From Streptococcus pneumoniae (GTDB taxonomy: Bacteria; Bacillota; Bacilli; Lactobacillales; Streptococcaceae): a stretch of DNA of 64,000 nt. The number at the start of each line of letters is the position of its first letter. Position 1 is the stretch's first letter. The stretch lies in contig NZ_CRPU01000001.1 of assembly GCF_001096185.1 (NCBI RefSeq), forward strand, positions 310,001 to 374,000. The letters are read 5' to 3'. The translations under genes and the position numbers were made by a program. The notes beneath the pieces are model-generated. The model was not told the DNA's origin. It did no database searches and saw nothing but the letters and a program-made list of their open reading frames with translations. Below, one piece after another: positions 30,917 through 38,710 of the stretch.

Positions 30917-31072
30917 TCATTTTTTACTAAATTTTAAATAGGCGTAAATAAATCCTACACTTATAGCCAAAGTTGTCCACCATTTAAAATCAATATGCAA
31001 AAGTGAAAAGATTATAAAACTGATGATTAGCGAGGCTAAAATATAAACAATGATTAAAATTTTATTTTTCAT
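30917..31072 (-). CDS. 51-aa membrane protein, copy A (putative immunity protein)
   Basis: 51 codons, MKNKILIIVYILASLIISFI..., two membrane helices separated by HIDFKWW and a basic end (KFSKK). Ribosome site GAAAGG. Nearly identical to copy B at 33120-33275, which directly follows a bacteriocin-like gene. Small two-helix proteins in such loci commonly give self-immunity; that role is inference. Copy A lies between the 195-aa gene and the 7-TM permease in one operon. Confidence 0.7.
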   Translation of the reverse strand: MKNKILIIVYILASLIISFIIFSLLHIDFKWWTTLAISVGFIYAYLKFSKK

Positions 31073-31152
31073 AGGAATTGCCTTTCTGAATGGATTCTAG
31101 TGTTTAGAGCTTATTTGTAAAGTTTACAATAAACAACTAGGGCAATTGTCAA

Positions 31153-31740
31153 TCAAAATGTCCGTTTATCTGTCAATAATCCGAGAAAATCTTGTCGTTT
31201 CAAGTCTGAGAAATGTTTGGTGGAAAGACTTCCTTTTTGAAGTCCATCATCTCTAACCTGCAAATAATAGCTATGTTGGCTTGTTTTAATTGTCAAAAAA
31301 TCGCCAAATACAAAAAATTTTTTCCAGTTACGAATCTCAAATTCTTTCATCTCTGATTTTGGAATGCGGATAAGGCCTTGCCGCAAATCACGATGATGCT
31401 CACTTGTGAAAGTCATCCCATTCCCAAGATTTCTTATCAGCAGTTCATCTGGAGTTACCATCACCAGCGCTATTTTAGTTAAGAAAATTTCAACTGCTGG
31501 TGGTAAAATCGCCAAATTAAACCAGGGATGTAGGTAGCGATAAGCTAAGAAATAGTGAGGCTCCTCACCCAATCCTAGTTGTTTATACAAGTCCTTGACC
31601 TCACTATCTAACCTCGCTTCAAAAGACACATCCGAATGCGCTTCTTCCTTCCTCTGATTAAAATAACGCATCCAGACTAGGAAACCTATAAAGACTAGGA
31701 CAAATATTCCTGATAAAAGATATTTTAAATTGTAGTTCAT
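31153..31740 (-). CDS. Membrane-anchored protein of unknown function in bacteriocin operon
   Basis: 195 residues from the ATG at 31740, preceded by AGGAGG. An N-terminal helix (about 6-24), a charged stretch, a second hydrophobic hairpin (about 70-95, FNLAILPPAVEIFLTKIALVMV) and a soluble C-terminal part rich in beta-like and basic segments. I do not recognise a family. First gene of an operon running into copy A, the 7-TM permease and the ATPase, divergent from an Rgg-like regulator, so probably part of export or immunity. Confidence 0.6.
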   Translation of the reverse strand: MNYNLKYLLSGIFVLVFIGFLVWMRYFNQRKEEAHSDVSFEARLDSEVKDLYKQLGLGEEPHYFLAYRYLHPWFNLAILPPAVEIFLTKIALVMVTPDELLIRNLGNGMTFTSEHHRDLRQGLIRIPKSEMKEFEIRNWKKFFVFGDFLTIKTSQHSYYLQVRDDGLQKGSLSTKHFSDLKRQDFLGLLTDKRTF

Positions 31741-32019
31741 CACTTAACCTCCTGATTCACACCTCTGCCTAAAACAGAGACCTATTTATTTTTAAAATAG
31801 TTCCATCACAACTTTAAATAAGACTGGTGTCATTGTATCAAGCTAGAATTCTTTCTTTTCTAGCTACATCACAGTACTGTTAAGCCCATTTTAAAAATTA
31901 CACCAAGCTTTTTCACAAACTTATTTTATCTTTCTTTTCTACTTTTTATATTACTATGATACAATATTTTTAATTGGATTTTATTATTTGTTAACTTTTT
32001 TCACGAAAAGGAGAAAATT

Positions 32020-32883
32020 ATGCGTTATGATTTCGGAAAGGTCTATAAAGAAATACGTGAGTCAAAAGGATTGACTCAAGAAGAGGTCTGCGGAAATGTC
32101 CTCTCAAGAACCAGCCTATCAAAGATTGAAAGCGGCAAGGTAACTCCCAAATATGAAAATATGGAATTTCTTCTTCGTCAAATCAATATGAGTTTTGAAG
32201 AGTTTGACTACATCTGCCATCTCTATCAACCGAGCCAACGAACAGAAATCATGCAAACTTATCTCAATATGACTTCCATAATTGGTAGCAGTGATCTAGT
32301 TCATTTTTTTGAAACATGCCAAGACTATCTCAAGACCCACCACGACCTGCCCATAGAAGAAATCAGAGATATGTTGGAAATTGTCATTCATATCCGTCAA
32401 CATGGTACAGAGCAACTGTCAAACCAAGTGAAACAGACTGTCACAAAACTTTGGGAAAAAATTGAAAAACAAGATACATGGTATGAAAATGACCTAAAAA
32501 TCCTCAATACCATCCTTTTCAGCTTTCCCATTGATCATCTCCATCTCATTACTGGAAAAATCCTGCAACGCTTGGAAGTCTATAAAAACTATCAACATCT
32601 GCATGACTTGCGAGTGACAATCCTACTCAACCTTTCCACTATTTACTTATACCATCAAGACAAAAACATGTGTAAGCAAATCTGCTATACTTTACTAGAG
32701 GATGCCAAGAAAAAGAAGCACTACGATAGGCTTGCTATCTGCTATGTCCGCATCGGGATTTGTAGGGATGACGCTAGACTTATCCAAAAAGGTTTCTCAC
32801 TTCTGGAGCTGACCGAGGAAACTTCTATGCTGTCTCATCTCAAAAAAGAAGTAGAAACCTATTATCAACCGAAGGAAATATAA
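32020..32883 (+). CDS. Rgg/MutR-like helical-repeat transcriptional regulator
   Basis: 287 residues. Helix-turn-helix at the N-terminus (FGKVYKEIRESKGLTQEEV, SRTSLSKIESGKVTP) followed by helical repeats. AAGGAG ribosome site, 9 nt before the ATG. It is divergent from the 31.7-28.1 kb bacteriocin-export operon, its most likely target. No obvious SHP gene: a 17-codon frame converging on its 3' end lacks a ribosome site. It ends before a terminator. Confidence 0.85.
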   Translation: MRYDFGKVYKEIRESKGLTQEEVCGNVLSRTSLSKIESGKVTPKYENMEFLLRQINMSFEEFDYICHLYQPSQRTEIMQTYLNMTSIIGSSDLVHFFETCQDYLKTHHDLPIEEIRDMLEIVIHIRQHGTEQLSNQVKQTVTKLWEKIEKQDTWYENDLKILNTILFSFPIDHLHLITGKILQRLEVYKNYQHLHDLRVTILLNLSTIYLYHQDKNMCKQICYTLLEDAKKKKHYDRLAICYVRIGICRDDARLIQKGFSLLELTEETSMLSHLKKEVETYYQPKEI

Positions 32884-32913
32884 AAAGAGATTAGAAAAAA
32901 CTAACTTCTAAAT

Positions 32914-32977
32914 AAAACCACACTGTAACCCCAATCTTGAACATAATCAAGTTGAAAGGAATACCGTGTGGTTTTTA
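32914..32977 (+). terminator. Terminator after the Rgg-like gene
   Basis: AAAACCACAC ... GTGTGGTTTT, a 10-bp stem closing a 42-nt segment that itself contains CTTGA/TCAAG, followed by T-rich DNA. Confidence 0.6.
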
Positions 32978-33119
32978 AATTTTTGAAGTTTCATAGGTCA
33001 GTTTGTTAGATAACGTTATAAGAAAATCCAGGCTCATCAATAGAACTCTTAATTTCCCTACGACTATCTGTTTACCTCTAATATATATTCTAATTTTCTT
33101 TAGTCAGTGCAACCTCTTT

Positions 33120-33275
33120 TTATTTTTTACTAAATTTTAAGTAGGTGTAAATAAATCCTGCACTTATAGCCAAAGTTGTCCACCATTTAAAATCAATATG
33201 TAAAATTGAAAAGATTACAAAACTGATGAACAGCGAGGTTAAAAGATAGACAATGATTAAAATTTTATTTTTCAT
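33120..33275 (-). CDS. 51-aa membrane protein, copy B (putative immunity protein)
   Basis: 51 codons, MKNKILIIVYLLTSLFISFV..., differing from copy A in only a few residues (about eight). It starts 5 nt after the stop codon of the bacteriocin-like gene, so the two are translated together, as bacteriocin and immunity genes usually are. Two membrane helices, basic C-terminus. Similarity to copy A continues ~25 bp upstream and ~15 bp downstream of the coding region. Confidence 0.72.
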   Translation of the reverse strand: MKNKILIIVYLLTSLFISFVIFSILHIDFKWWTTLAISAGFIYTYLKFSKK

Positions 33276-33280
33276 AAGAA

Positions 33281-33862
33281 TTACCATTCAAAATTTATTC
33301 TACCGTTACCAGGATATTTATCGTGATTATCCCAATAGTTAGCAATATGGTAGCCTGGGGATGTTAAATTTAAAGCATAATCTAACACTTTATCACTGAT
33401 AATACCGCTTAATAAACCATATTTAAGTAATACTTTTTTCAATTGAGTTTTTGCTTCATGTTTTCCGACTTTAGTAATAGCTGCTGTAAGCCCTCCAACT
33501 CCTGCACCTAATAATGTTCCCAAAGCTACATCAAGCAAGGCTCCCATTTGGTCTACTGTAACTCCCTGCCATGCTGAACGAAACATTATAGGGCTTTCTC
33601 GAGGGATAGAATAATCACCAACTAGTTGTCTTTCTAATGCCTCACGAATAAATGATTCTGAAACTGTTGGGTGATTCTGTTTTACTTCTTCAATAAATAA
33701 TTCTTTTTCTCGTTCAGACATTTGTTTTGGGGTAACTTGAGTAGTAGCTAAATGTTGATCCGTATTATGTTCATTGGCCAAGACTGTAACTGCAGGTAAA
33801 TTACTAGAAACTACAGTGAATAATGTAGTAAAAAGAATTGTATGTTTGAACATTTTTTTCAT
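33281..33862 (-). CDS. Secreted bacteriocin-like protein
   Basis: 193 residues. Signal peptide (MKKMFKHTILFTTLFTVVSS..., cut near VLA-NE at residue 30), a charged propeptide-like region, then a glycine-rich hydrophobic segment (LLDVALGTLLGAGVGGL, about 109-125) and an aromatic/Gly tail (HDKYPGNGRINFEW). The glycine-zipper plus charged tail looks like a pore-forming secreted bacteriocin; reference pneumococci have an annotated putative bacteriocin at this locus. Downstream of a TprA-like regulator and a Phr-like peptide, upstream of a putative immunity gene. Confidence 0.65.
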   Translation of the reverse strand: MKKMFKHTILFTTLFTVVSSNLPAVTVLANEHNTDQHLATTQVTPKQMSEREKELFIEEVKQNHPTVSESFIREALERQLVGDYSIPRESPIMFRSAWQGVTVDQMGALLDVALGTLLGAGVGGLTAAITKVGKHEAKTQLKKVLLKYGLLSGIISDKVLDYALNLTSPGYHIANYWDNHDKYPGNGRINFEW

Positions 33863-33994
33863 GATGTTTTCCTCGCATTCTCTATATCTTCGACTGTTTC
33901 ATAGAAACAGATAAATTCATTCATTTTCAAAAATCATAGCTCATTGGACTCACCTTCCTTCTATCTTATTTCATTTTAAACAACGGATTTACTC

Positions 33995-34138
33995 TTAACT
34001 AGGAGAATAGTACGCTCCTGTATCAATACCTTGAGCAACTAGAGTAGTACTAATAAAACTCCGACTATTACTCAGTAGAAATAGCACAACAATCAATACA
34101 GACAGCGTTTTCAAATATCCGAATTTTAATTTCCCCAT
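33995..34138 (-). CDS. Phr-like pheromone precursor
   Basis: 47 codons: basic N-terminus (MGKLKFGYLK), hydrophobic signal (TLSVLIVVLFLL) and a C-terminal region TTLVAQGIDTGAYYSPS. This is the layout of PhrA precursors of TprA-type systems, whose C-terminal peptide (for PhrA, SNGLDVGKAD) is released outside the cell; QGIDTG resembles NGLDVG. GAAGGTG ribosome site. It lies 157 bp downstream of the TprA-like gene on the same strand. The ligand relation is inference from position and pattern. Confidence 0.65.
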   Translation of the reverse strand: MGKLKFGYLKTLSVLIVVLFLLSNSRSFISTTLVAQGIDTGAYYSPS

Positions 34139-34294
34139 CTCGTCACCTTCTTTCATCTATATTATTATTATAAAATAAAATACATCAATTGTCAAGGTTC
34201 CTGAAGCAAAATCAATATATTTTTTTAAAAAAGAATGATAGTTATATTCTACACATAAAAAAGATAGCTTCTGCTATCCTTATACATTCTCTGA

Positions 34295-35152
34295 CTACTT
34301 ATCCATCAGATATTGTTCTACCTTGAGTGCCATAACTTCATTATTTTCAATTAGATAAAGCACCTTAGCTTTTATATAATAGTCCTTAGCAACAGAGAGA
34401 TCAAGATCTTCTGTTACATTTCCCAACAAACAATATAAATCTGCTAACCTAAAGCTACTATGATATTTGTTACAAAATTCAATTATCTCCAATAATAGCG
34501 CTCTGGACTTATCCATCTCCTCCTGTTTCCAAAGGTGGTAACAATAATTGTATTTTATTTTGATATACAACTCAATTTGTTCACGCACACTGGTATCGAT
34601 TTTTGAAAGAACTACGGAAACCTGTTCATATAGTTGTTCAAATTTCTCCTTATCCTCATCATAGCCTAAGAAAATCAGCAGGGTATTCAAAATATACAAA
34701 TAATCCACTTTATCAATACTAATCCTACTGAGGATGTCCTCTATTTTTGAAATAGCTAGTTTTAATTGATGTTCACATTGATAGGTTAGAATGGCATCTA
34801 TCCAGTCCAGATAAATCTTTTCATCAAAAGATAAAGAAGTCTGTTGCTTTCTTTCTCCCTCAAAAGCATATTTCAAAGAGGCATAATCTTGATTTTCCAA
34901 CAATGTTTCAGACAACCTCTTGAAAGCAGACAAGCCTAGAAACTCTTTCGAAATTTCTCCTGAAAAGAAATAGTCCATATTTAAGCCCATTTTTTCAGAT
35001 AATTTATATAACAAATCTGCTCCTGGCATATATTTGCCTTGTTCCATTCGACTTATCTGAGTTTGTTGGCAAATTCCTTCTGCCAACTCTTTTTGCGACC
35101 AGCCCAGCTCTTTTCGCTTATTTTTTAATCTTGTTGCTAATAATGCATGCAT
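34295..35152 (-). CDS. TprA/PlcR-like peptide-responsive regulator
   Basis: 285 residues from the ATG at 35152. Helix-turn-helix LKNKRKELGWSQKELAEGIC / QTQISRMEQGKYMPG (about 9-42), then TPR-like repeats, the PlcR/TprA build. In pneumococcus TprA represses a bacteriocin gene cluster until the Phr peptide accumulates. Here a Phr-like gene and a bacteriocin-like gene follow directly. A TATAAT -10 box lies at the complement of 35185-35190. Confidence 0.82.
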   Translation of the reverse strand: MHALLATRLKNKRKELGWSQKELAEGICQQTQISRMEQGKYMPGADLLYKLSEKMGLNMDYFFSGEISKEFLGLSAFKRLSETLLENQDYASLKYAFEGERKQQTSLSFDEKIYLDWIDAILTYQCEHQLKLAISKIEDILSRISIDKVDYLYILNTLLIFLGYDEDKEKFEQLYEQVSVVLSKIDTSVREQIELYIKIKYNYCYHLWKQEEMDKSRALLLEIIEFCNKYHSSFRLADLYCLLGNVTEDLDLSVAKDYYIKAKVLYLIENNEVMALKVEQYLMDK

Positions 35153-35286
35153 GCTAACCACCACTATTTATATTCTATAAAAACATTATACTACTTTTTT
35201 GAGAAGATTATGTCATATTGTCTACAAGGAGTGAACAGGCTTCTCAAAATATAAAAAAGAGCCATTCAAAGCTCTTTCCCTATTTC

Positions 35287-35907
35287 TTAATACCAGCCAT
35301 TATTAAGCCAGAAATTTTTAGCAGCTGTCCATGAACCGTAACGTCCTGCAACATAGGCATCTGCTACACGTTCTTGGTTTTCAGCTGAGTAGTCACCATT
35401 CAAGTATGAATCTGTCAATTGGTAGCGTCCGATGTAACGTCCGTTTGTAGCTGTGTAGCTACCGCCTGATTCTTTTTGAGCGATCCATTCTTTGGCTTCT
35501 GCTTCAGATCCGCTTACAGTTGAAGCAACTGTTTCTTCTGCTACTGTCTCACTTACTACTGGAGTTTCTTCCTCTACCTCTGTAGTTTCTGCCACTGGAG
35601 CTGAAACAGCCTCATCTTGAGCTGCTGGAGCTGCATAAGTCGTTGAAGCTGGTGCCACTGGCGCTGCTGGACCGTCGATAACCAACTCTTGACCAACATA
35701 AATCAAATGAATGTTGTCAATGTGATTGTTTTCTGCCAATTTCTCAACAGTTGTGTTGTGAGTTTCAGCGATTTCTGAAAGTGTATCACCTTCTTTAACA
35801 GTGTAAGTTGATGATTCTTGAGCAGATACAAATGATGGAGCAAATACTGCAAACAAGGCAGCTAGTCCTGCAAGAGTTGTTTTAATCTTTTTAGTTGTTG
35901 ATTTCAT
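35287..35907 (-). CDS. Secreted LysM peptidoglycan-binding protein with lysozyme-like C-terminal domain
   Basis: 206 residues. Signal peptide (cut near SAQ-ES, residue 30), one LysM domain (YTVKEGDTLSEIAETHNTTV..., 35-77), an Ala/Glu/Val-rich linker (80-135) and a C-terminal SLT-like segment (WIAQKESGGSYTATNGRYIG...). The catalytic glutamate of such domains would be in QKESGG. Likely a cell-wall hydrolase or remodelling protein. In pneumococcus the equivalent gene belongs to the WalRK regulon as I recall; I could not find a clean WalR box. Confidence 0.85.
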   Translation of the reverse strand: MKSTTKKIKTTLAGLAALFAVFAPSFVSAQESSTYTVKEGDTLSEIAETHNTTVEKLAENNHIDNIHLIYVGQELVIDGPAAPVAPASTTYAAPAAQDEAVSAPVAETTEVEEETPVVSETVAEETVASTVSGSEAEAKEWIAQKESGGSYTATNGRYIGRYQLTDSYLNGDYSAENQERVADAYVAGRYGSWTAAKNFWLNNGWY

Positions 35908-36148
35908 ATTTGAAAATTCTCCTTCTTTCTATAGTTCTATCATACCCTTTAAATATTACCGTTTCTTGACACTTTTATGTAGAAATATTACAAAATTATT
36001 TTTTATTTCCCTAAATAATGTGTTTTTTGTCATAAAAGATACTATTTTTATGCTATTTGAGGTATTAGAAAGGTTTTCATCCACAATTAAAGCCAAGCCC
36101 CTCATTCTTTGATATAATAGAGATAAGAATTTTTATAAGGGGAAACTG

Positions 36149-36820
36149 ATGAAATCACTTCGTTTTCAATCTGTCTTTGATATCATCGGACCAGTTATGA
36201 TTGGCCCATCTAGTAGCCATACCGCTGGCGCTGTTCGTATTGGGAAGATTGTCTCTTCCATCTTTGATGATACTCCGACAGAAGTCGAATTCCAACTATT
36301 TAACTCATTTGCCAAGACCTATCGTGGTCACGGAACAGACCTAGCCCTTGTTGCAGGTATTTTAGGCATGGATACAGATGATCCTGAGATCCCAAATAGT
36401 CTGGAGATTGCCCACAAACGTGGTATCAAGATTGTCTGGACCATTCAGAAAGACAGCAATGCTCCTCATCCAAACACCACTAAAATTACCGTCAAAAATG
36501 CCCACAAGATCATCAGCGTGACTGGTATTTCTATCGGTGGAGGAAATATTCAGGTAACCGAACTCAATGGCTTTGCCGTCTCTCTCAATATGAATACACC
36601 GACTATCATCATTGTTCATCAAGATATTCCAGGTATGATTGCTCTTGTTACGGAGGCACTTTCCCGCTATGATATCAATATCGCCCAGATGAATGTCACT
36701 CGTGAAAAAGCTGGTGAAAAAGCTATTATGATTATCGAAGTTGACAGTCGCAACTGTGATGAGGCCATCGAAGAAATTCGAAAAATCCCTCATCTCCACA
36801 ATGTCAATTTCTTTAAATAG
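36149..36820 (+). CDS. sdaAB: L-serine dehydratase, beta chain
   Basis: 223 residues. Conserved start FDIIGPVMIGPSSSHTAGAV (about 10-29) and a C-terminal ACT domain (about 148-220, TIIIVHQDIPGMIALVTEAL). With the alpha chain it converts L-serine to pyruvate and ammonia using an iron-sulphur cluster. AAGGGG ribosome site; 8 bp before sdaAA. Confidence 0.95.
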   Translation: MKSLRFQSVFDIIGPVMIGPSSSHTAGAVRIGKIVSSIFDDTPTEVEFQLFNSFAKTYRGHGTDLALVAGILGMDTDDPEIPNSLEIAHKRGIKIVWTIQKDSNAPHPNTTKITVKNAHKIISVTGISIGGGNIQVTELNGFAVSLNMNTPTIIIVHQDIPGMIALVTEALSRYDINIAQMNVTREKAGEKAIMIIEVDSRNCDEAIEEIRKIPHLHNVNFFK

Positions 36821-36828
36821 GAGGAAGC

Positions 36829-37701
36829 ATGTTTTATTCTATCAAAGAATTGGTCGAGCAAGCAGATCTGGACTTTCAAGGAAATGTCGCAGAACTCATG
36901 ATTACAACAGAGTTTGAATTGACCGGTCGCGAACGTGAAGAAGTCTTCCTTCTCATGGAACGCAATCTGGAAGTTATGAAAGCCTCTGTCCAACTTGGCC
37001 TCAATGAAAATAAATCTCGTAGTGGCCTGACAGGTGGAGATGCTGCCAAATTGGACCACTACATCAAAAACGGAAAAACTCTGTCAGATTACACGATTCT
37101 CTCTGCTGCCCGAAATGCCATCGCAGTCAATGAACACAATGCCAAAATGGGCTTGGTTTGTGCCACTCCGACCGCAGGAAGTGCTGGCTGTCTGCCCTCC
37201 GTTCTCACTGCTGCTATTGAAAAATTAGACCTCAGCCACGAGCAACAGCTGGATTTCCTCTTTGCTGCTGGTGCCTTTGGACTAGTCATCGCAAACAATG
37301 CCTCTATCTCAGGTGCTGAGGGTGGTTGCCAGGCTGAGGTTGGTTCTGCCTCCGCTATGAGTGCTGCTGCCTTGACTCTGGCTGCAGGTGGAACACCCTA
37401 CCAAGCTAGTCAAGCTATTGCCTTTGTCATTAAAAATATGCTAGGCCTCATCTGTGACCCTGTTGCAGGTTTGGTCGAAGTTCCCTGTGTCAAACGCAAT
37501 GCCATGGGAGCTAGCTTTGCCTTCATCGCAGCAGATATGGCCTTGGCAGGTATCGAATCTAAAATTCCTGTGGATGAAGTTATCGATGCCATGTACCAAG
37601 TAGGAGCAAGCATGCCAACTGCCTTTCGTGAAACAGCTGAAGGTGGACTCGCTGCCACCCCTACTGGTCGTCGCCTCCAAAAAGAAATTTTCGGAGAATA
37701 A
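36829..37701 (+). CDS. sdaAA: L-serine dehydratase, alpha chain
   Basis: 290 residues. Iron-sulphur ligand cysteines are visible in VCATPTAGSAGC, GGCQAEVGSASAMSAAA, LICDPVAG and VEVPCVKRNA. The catalytic subunit of the two-chain SdaA enzyme; cotranscribed with sdaAB. Confidence 0.95.
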   Translation: MFYSIKELVEQADLDFQGNVAELMITTEFELTGREREEVFLLMERNLEVMKASVQLGLNENKSRSGLTGGDAAKLDHYIKNGKTLSDYTILSAARNAIAVNEHNAKMGLVCATPTAGSAGCLPSVLTAAIEKLDLSHEQQLDFLFAAGAFGLVIANNASISGAEGGCQAEVGSASAMSAAALTLAAGGTPYQASQAIAFVIKNMLGLICDPVAGLVEVPCVKRNAMGASFAFIAADMALAGIESKIPVDEVIDAMYQVGASMPTAFRETAEGGLAATPTGRRLQKEIFGE

Positions 37702-37722
37702 GCTTATCAAATAGGAGAAATC

Positions 37723-38355
37723 ATGACCTCTATCTCAGCTATCTTTTTCGATCTGGATGGAACCCTCGTTGACAGTTCTATCGGGATTCACAATGCCTTT
37801 ACCCATACCTTTAAGGAGTTAGGAGTGCCTAGTCCTGATGCCAAAACGATTCGTGGTTTTATGGGACCGCCTCTCGAAAGTAGTTTTGCGACCTGCCTGC
37901 CTAAAGAACAAATTTCTGAGGCTGTGCAGATATACCGATCTTACTACAAGGCAAAAGGCATCCATGAAGCTCAACTCTTTCCTCAGATTGTAGACTTGCT
38001 TGAGAAGTTATCGAACAATTACCCTCTTTATATCACCACTACAAAGAATACTCCAACCGCTCAAGATATGACAAAAAACTTGGGGATCCATCATTTCTTT
38101 GATGGCATTTATGGTTCCAGCCCTGAAGCACCTCATAAGGCAGATGTCATTCGCCAAGCCTTGCAAACACATCAACTAGCACCAGAACAAGCCATCATCA
38201 TCGGAGATACCAAGTTTGATATGCAGGGGGCTCAAGAAACAGGCATTCAGAAATTGGCCGTCACTTGGGGATTTGGAGAGCAAGCAGATCTACTAAACTA
38301 TCAGCCTGATTATATCGCCCACAAACTCTTAGAAGCTTTGGAGTATTTTCAATAA
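37723..38355 (+). CDS. HAD-family phosphatase (phosphoglycolate phosphatase-like)
   Basis: 210 residues. HAD motif I FFDLDGTLVDSS (8-19; D10, D12), motif II TTTKNTPT (about 105-112) and motif III IIGDTKFDMQGA (about 159-170). A small helical cap places it with Pgp-like enzymes. Substrate unknown. Downstream of sdaAA by 21 bp with AGGAGAAATC, so it may be cotranscribed. Confidence 0.88.
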   Translation: MTSISAIFFDLDGTLVDSSIGIHNAFTHTFKELGVPSPDAKTIRGFMGPPLESSFATCLPKEQISEAVQIYRSYYKAKGIHEAQLFPQIVDLLEKLSNNYPLYITTTKNTPTAQDMTKNLGIHHFFDGIYGSSPEAPHKADVIRQALQTHQLAPEQAIIIGDTKFDMQGAQETGIQKLAVTWGFGEQADLLNYQPDYIAHKLLEALEYFQ

Positions 38356-38396
38356 CATAGACTGGGTGACAACTCCATTTCAGAAGAAAATGAAGT

Positions 38397-38640
38397 AATA
38401 CTCAATGAAAATCAAAGAGCAAACCAGGAAAGTAACCGCAGGCTGCTCAAAACACTGTTTTAAGGTTGTAGATGGAACTGACGAAGTCAGCTCAAAACAC
38501 TGTTTTGAGGTTGTGGATAGAACTGACGAAGTCAGCTCAAAACACTGTTTTGAGGTTGTGGATAGAACTGACGAAGTCAGTAACCATACATACGGCAAGG
38601 CGACGTTGACGTGGTTTGAAGAGATTTTCGAAGAGTATAA
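38397..38640 (+). repeat. BOX element with three boxB units (A-B-B-B-C)
   Basis: BoxA at 38397-38444, three 45-bp boxB units at 38445-38489, 38490-38534 and 38535-38579 (the last two identical), then boxC containing TACGGCAAGGCGACGTTGAC. Multiple boxB copies occur in pneumococcal BOX elements and vary in number between strains. Frames across it are not genes. Confidence 0.93.
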
Positions 38641-38653
38641 GTTTCTACATAAC

Positions 38654-38706
38654 AAAACGCATATTACCAAGGTTCTTCTGTACAGACCTGATAATATGCG
38701 CTTTTC
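38654..38706. terminator. Terminator of the capD-like gene
   Basis: CGCATATTA ... TAATATGCG (38658-38666, 38692-38700) with A-rich and T-rich flanks on both sides, so bidirectional. Confidence 0.78.
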
Positions 38707-38710
38707 TTTT

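Noticed and set aside
32891-32945. 17-codon minus-strand frame (MFKIGVTVWFYLEVSFF) converging on the second Rgg-like gene
   Set aside because: Position would suit a pheromone gene, but there is no ribosome site and it lies inside a terminator stem.
33870-33935. 21-codon frame overlapping the start of the bacteriocin-like gene
   Set aside because: No ribosome site and no leader-like features; likely part of the 5' leader.
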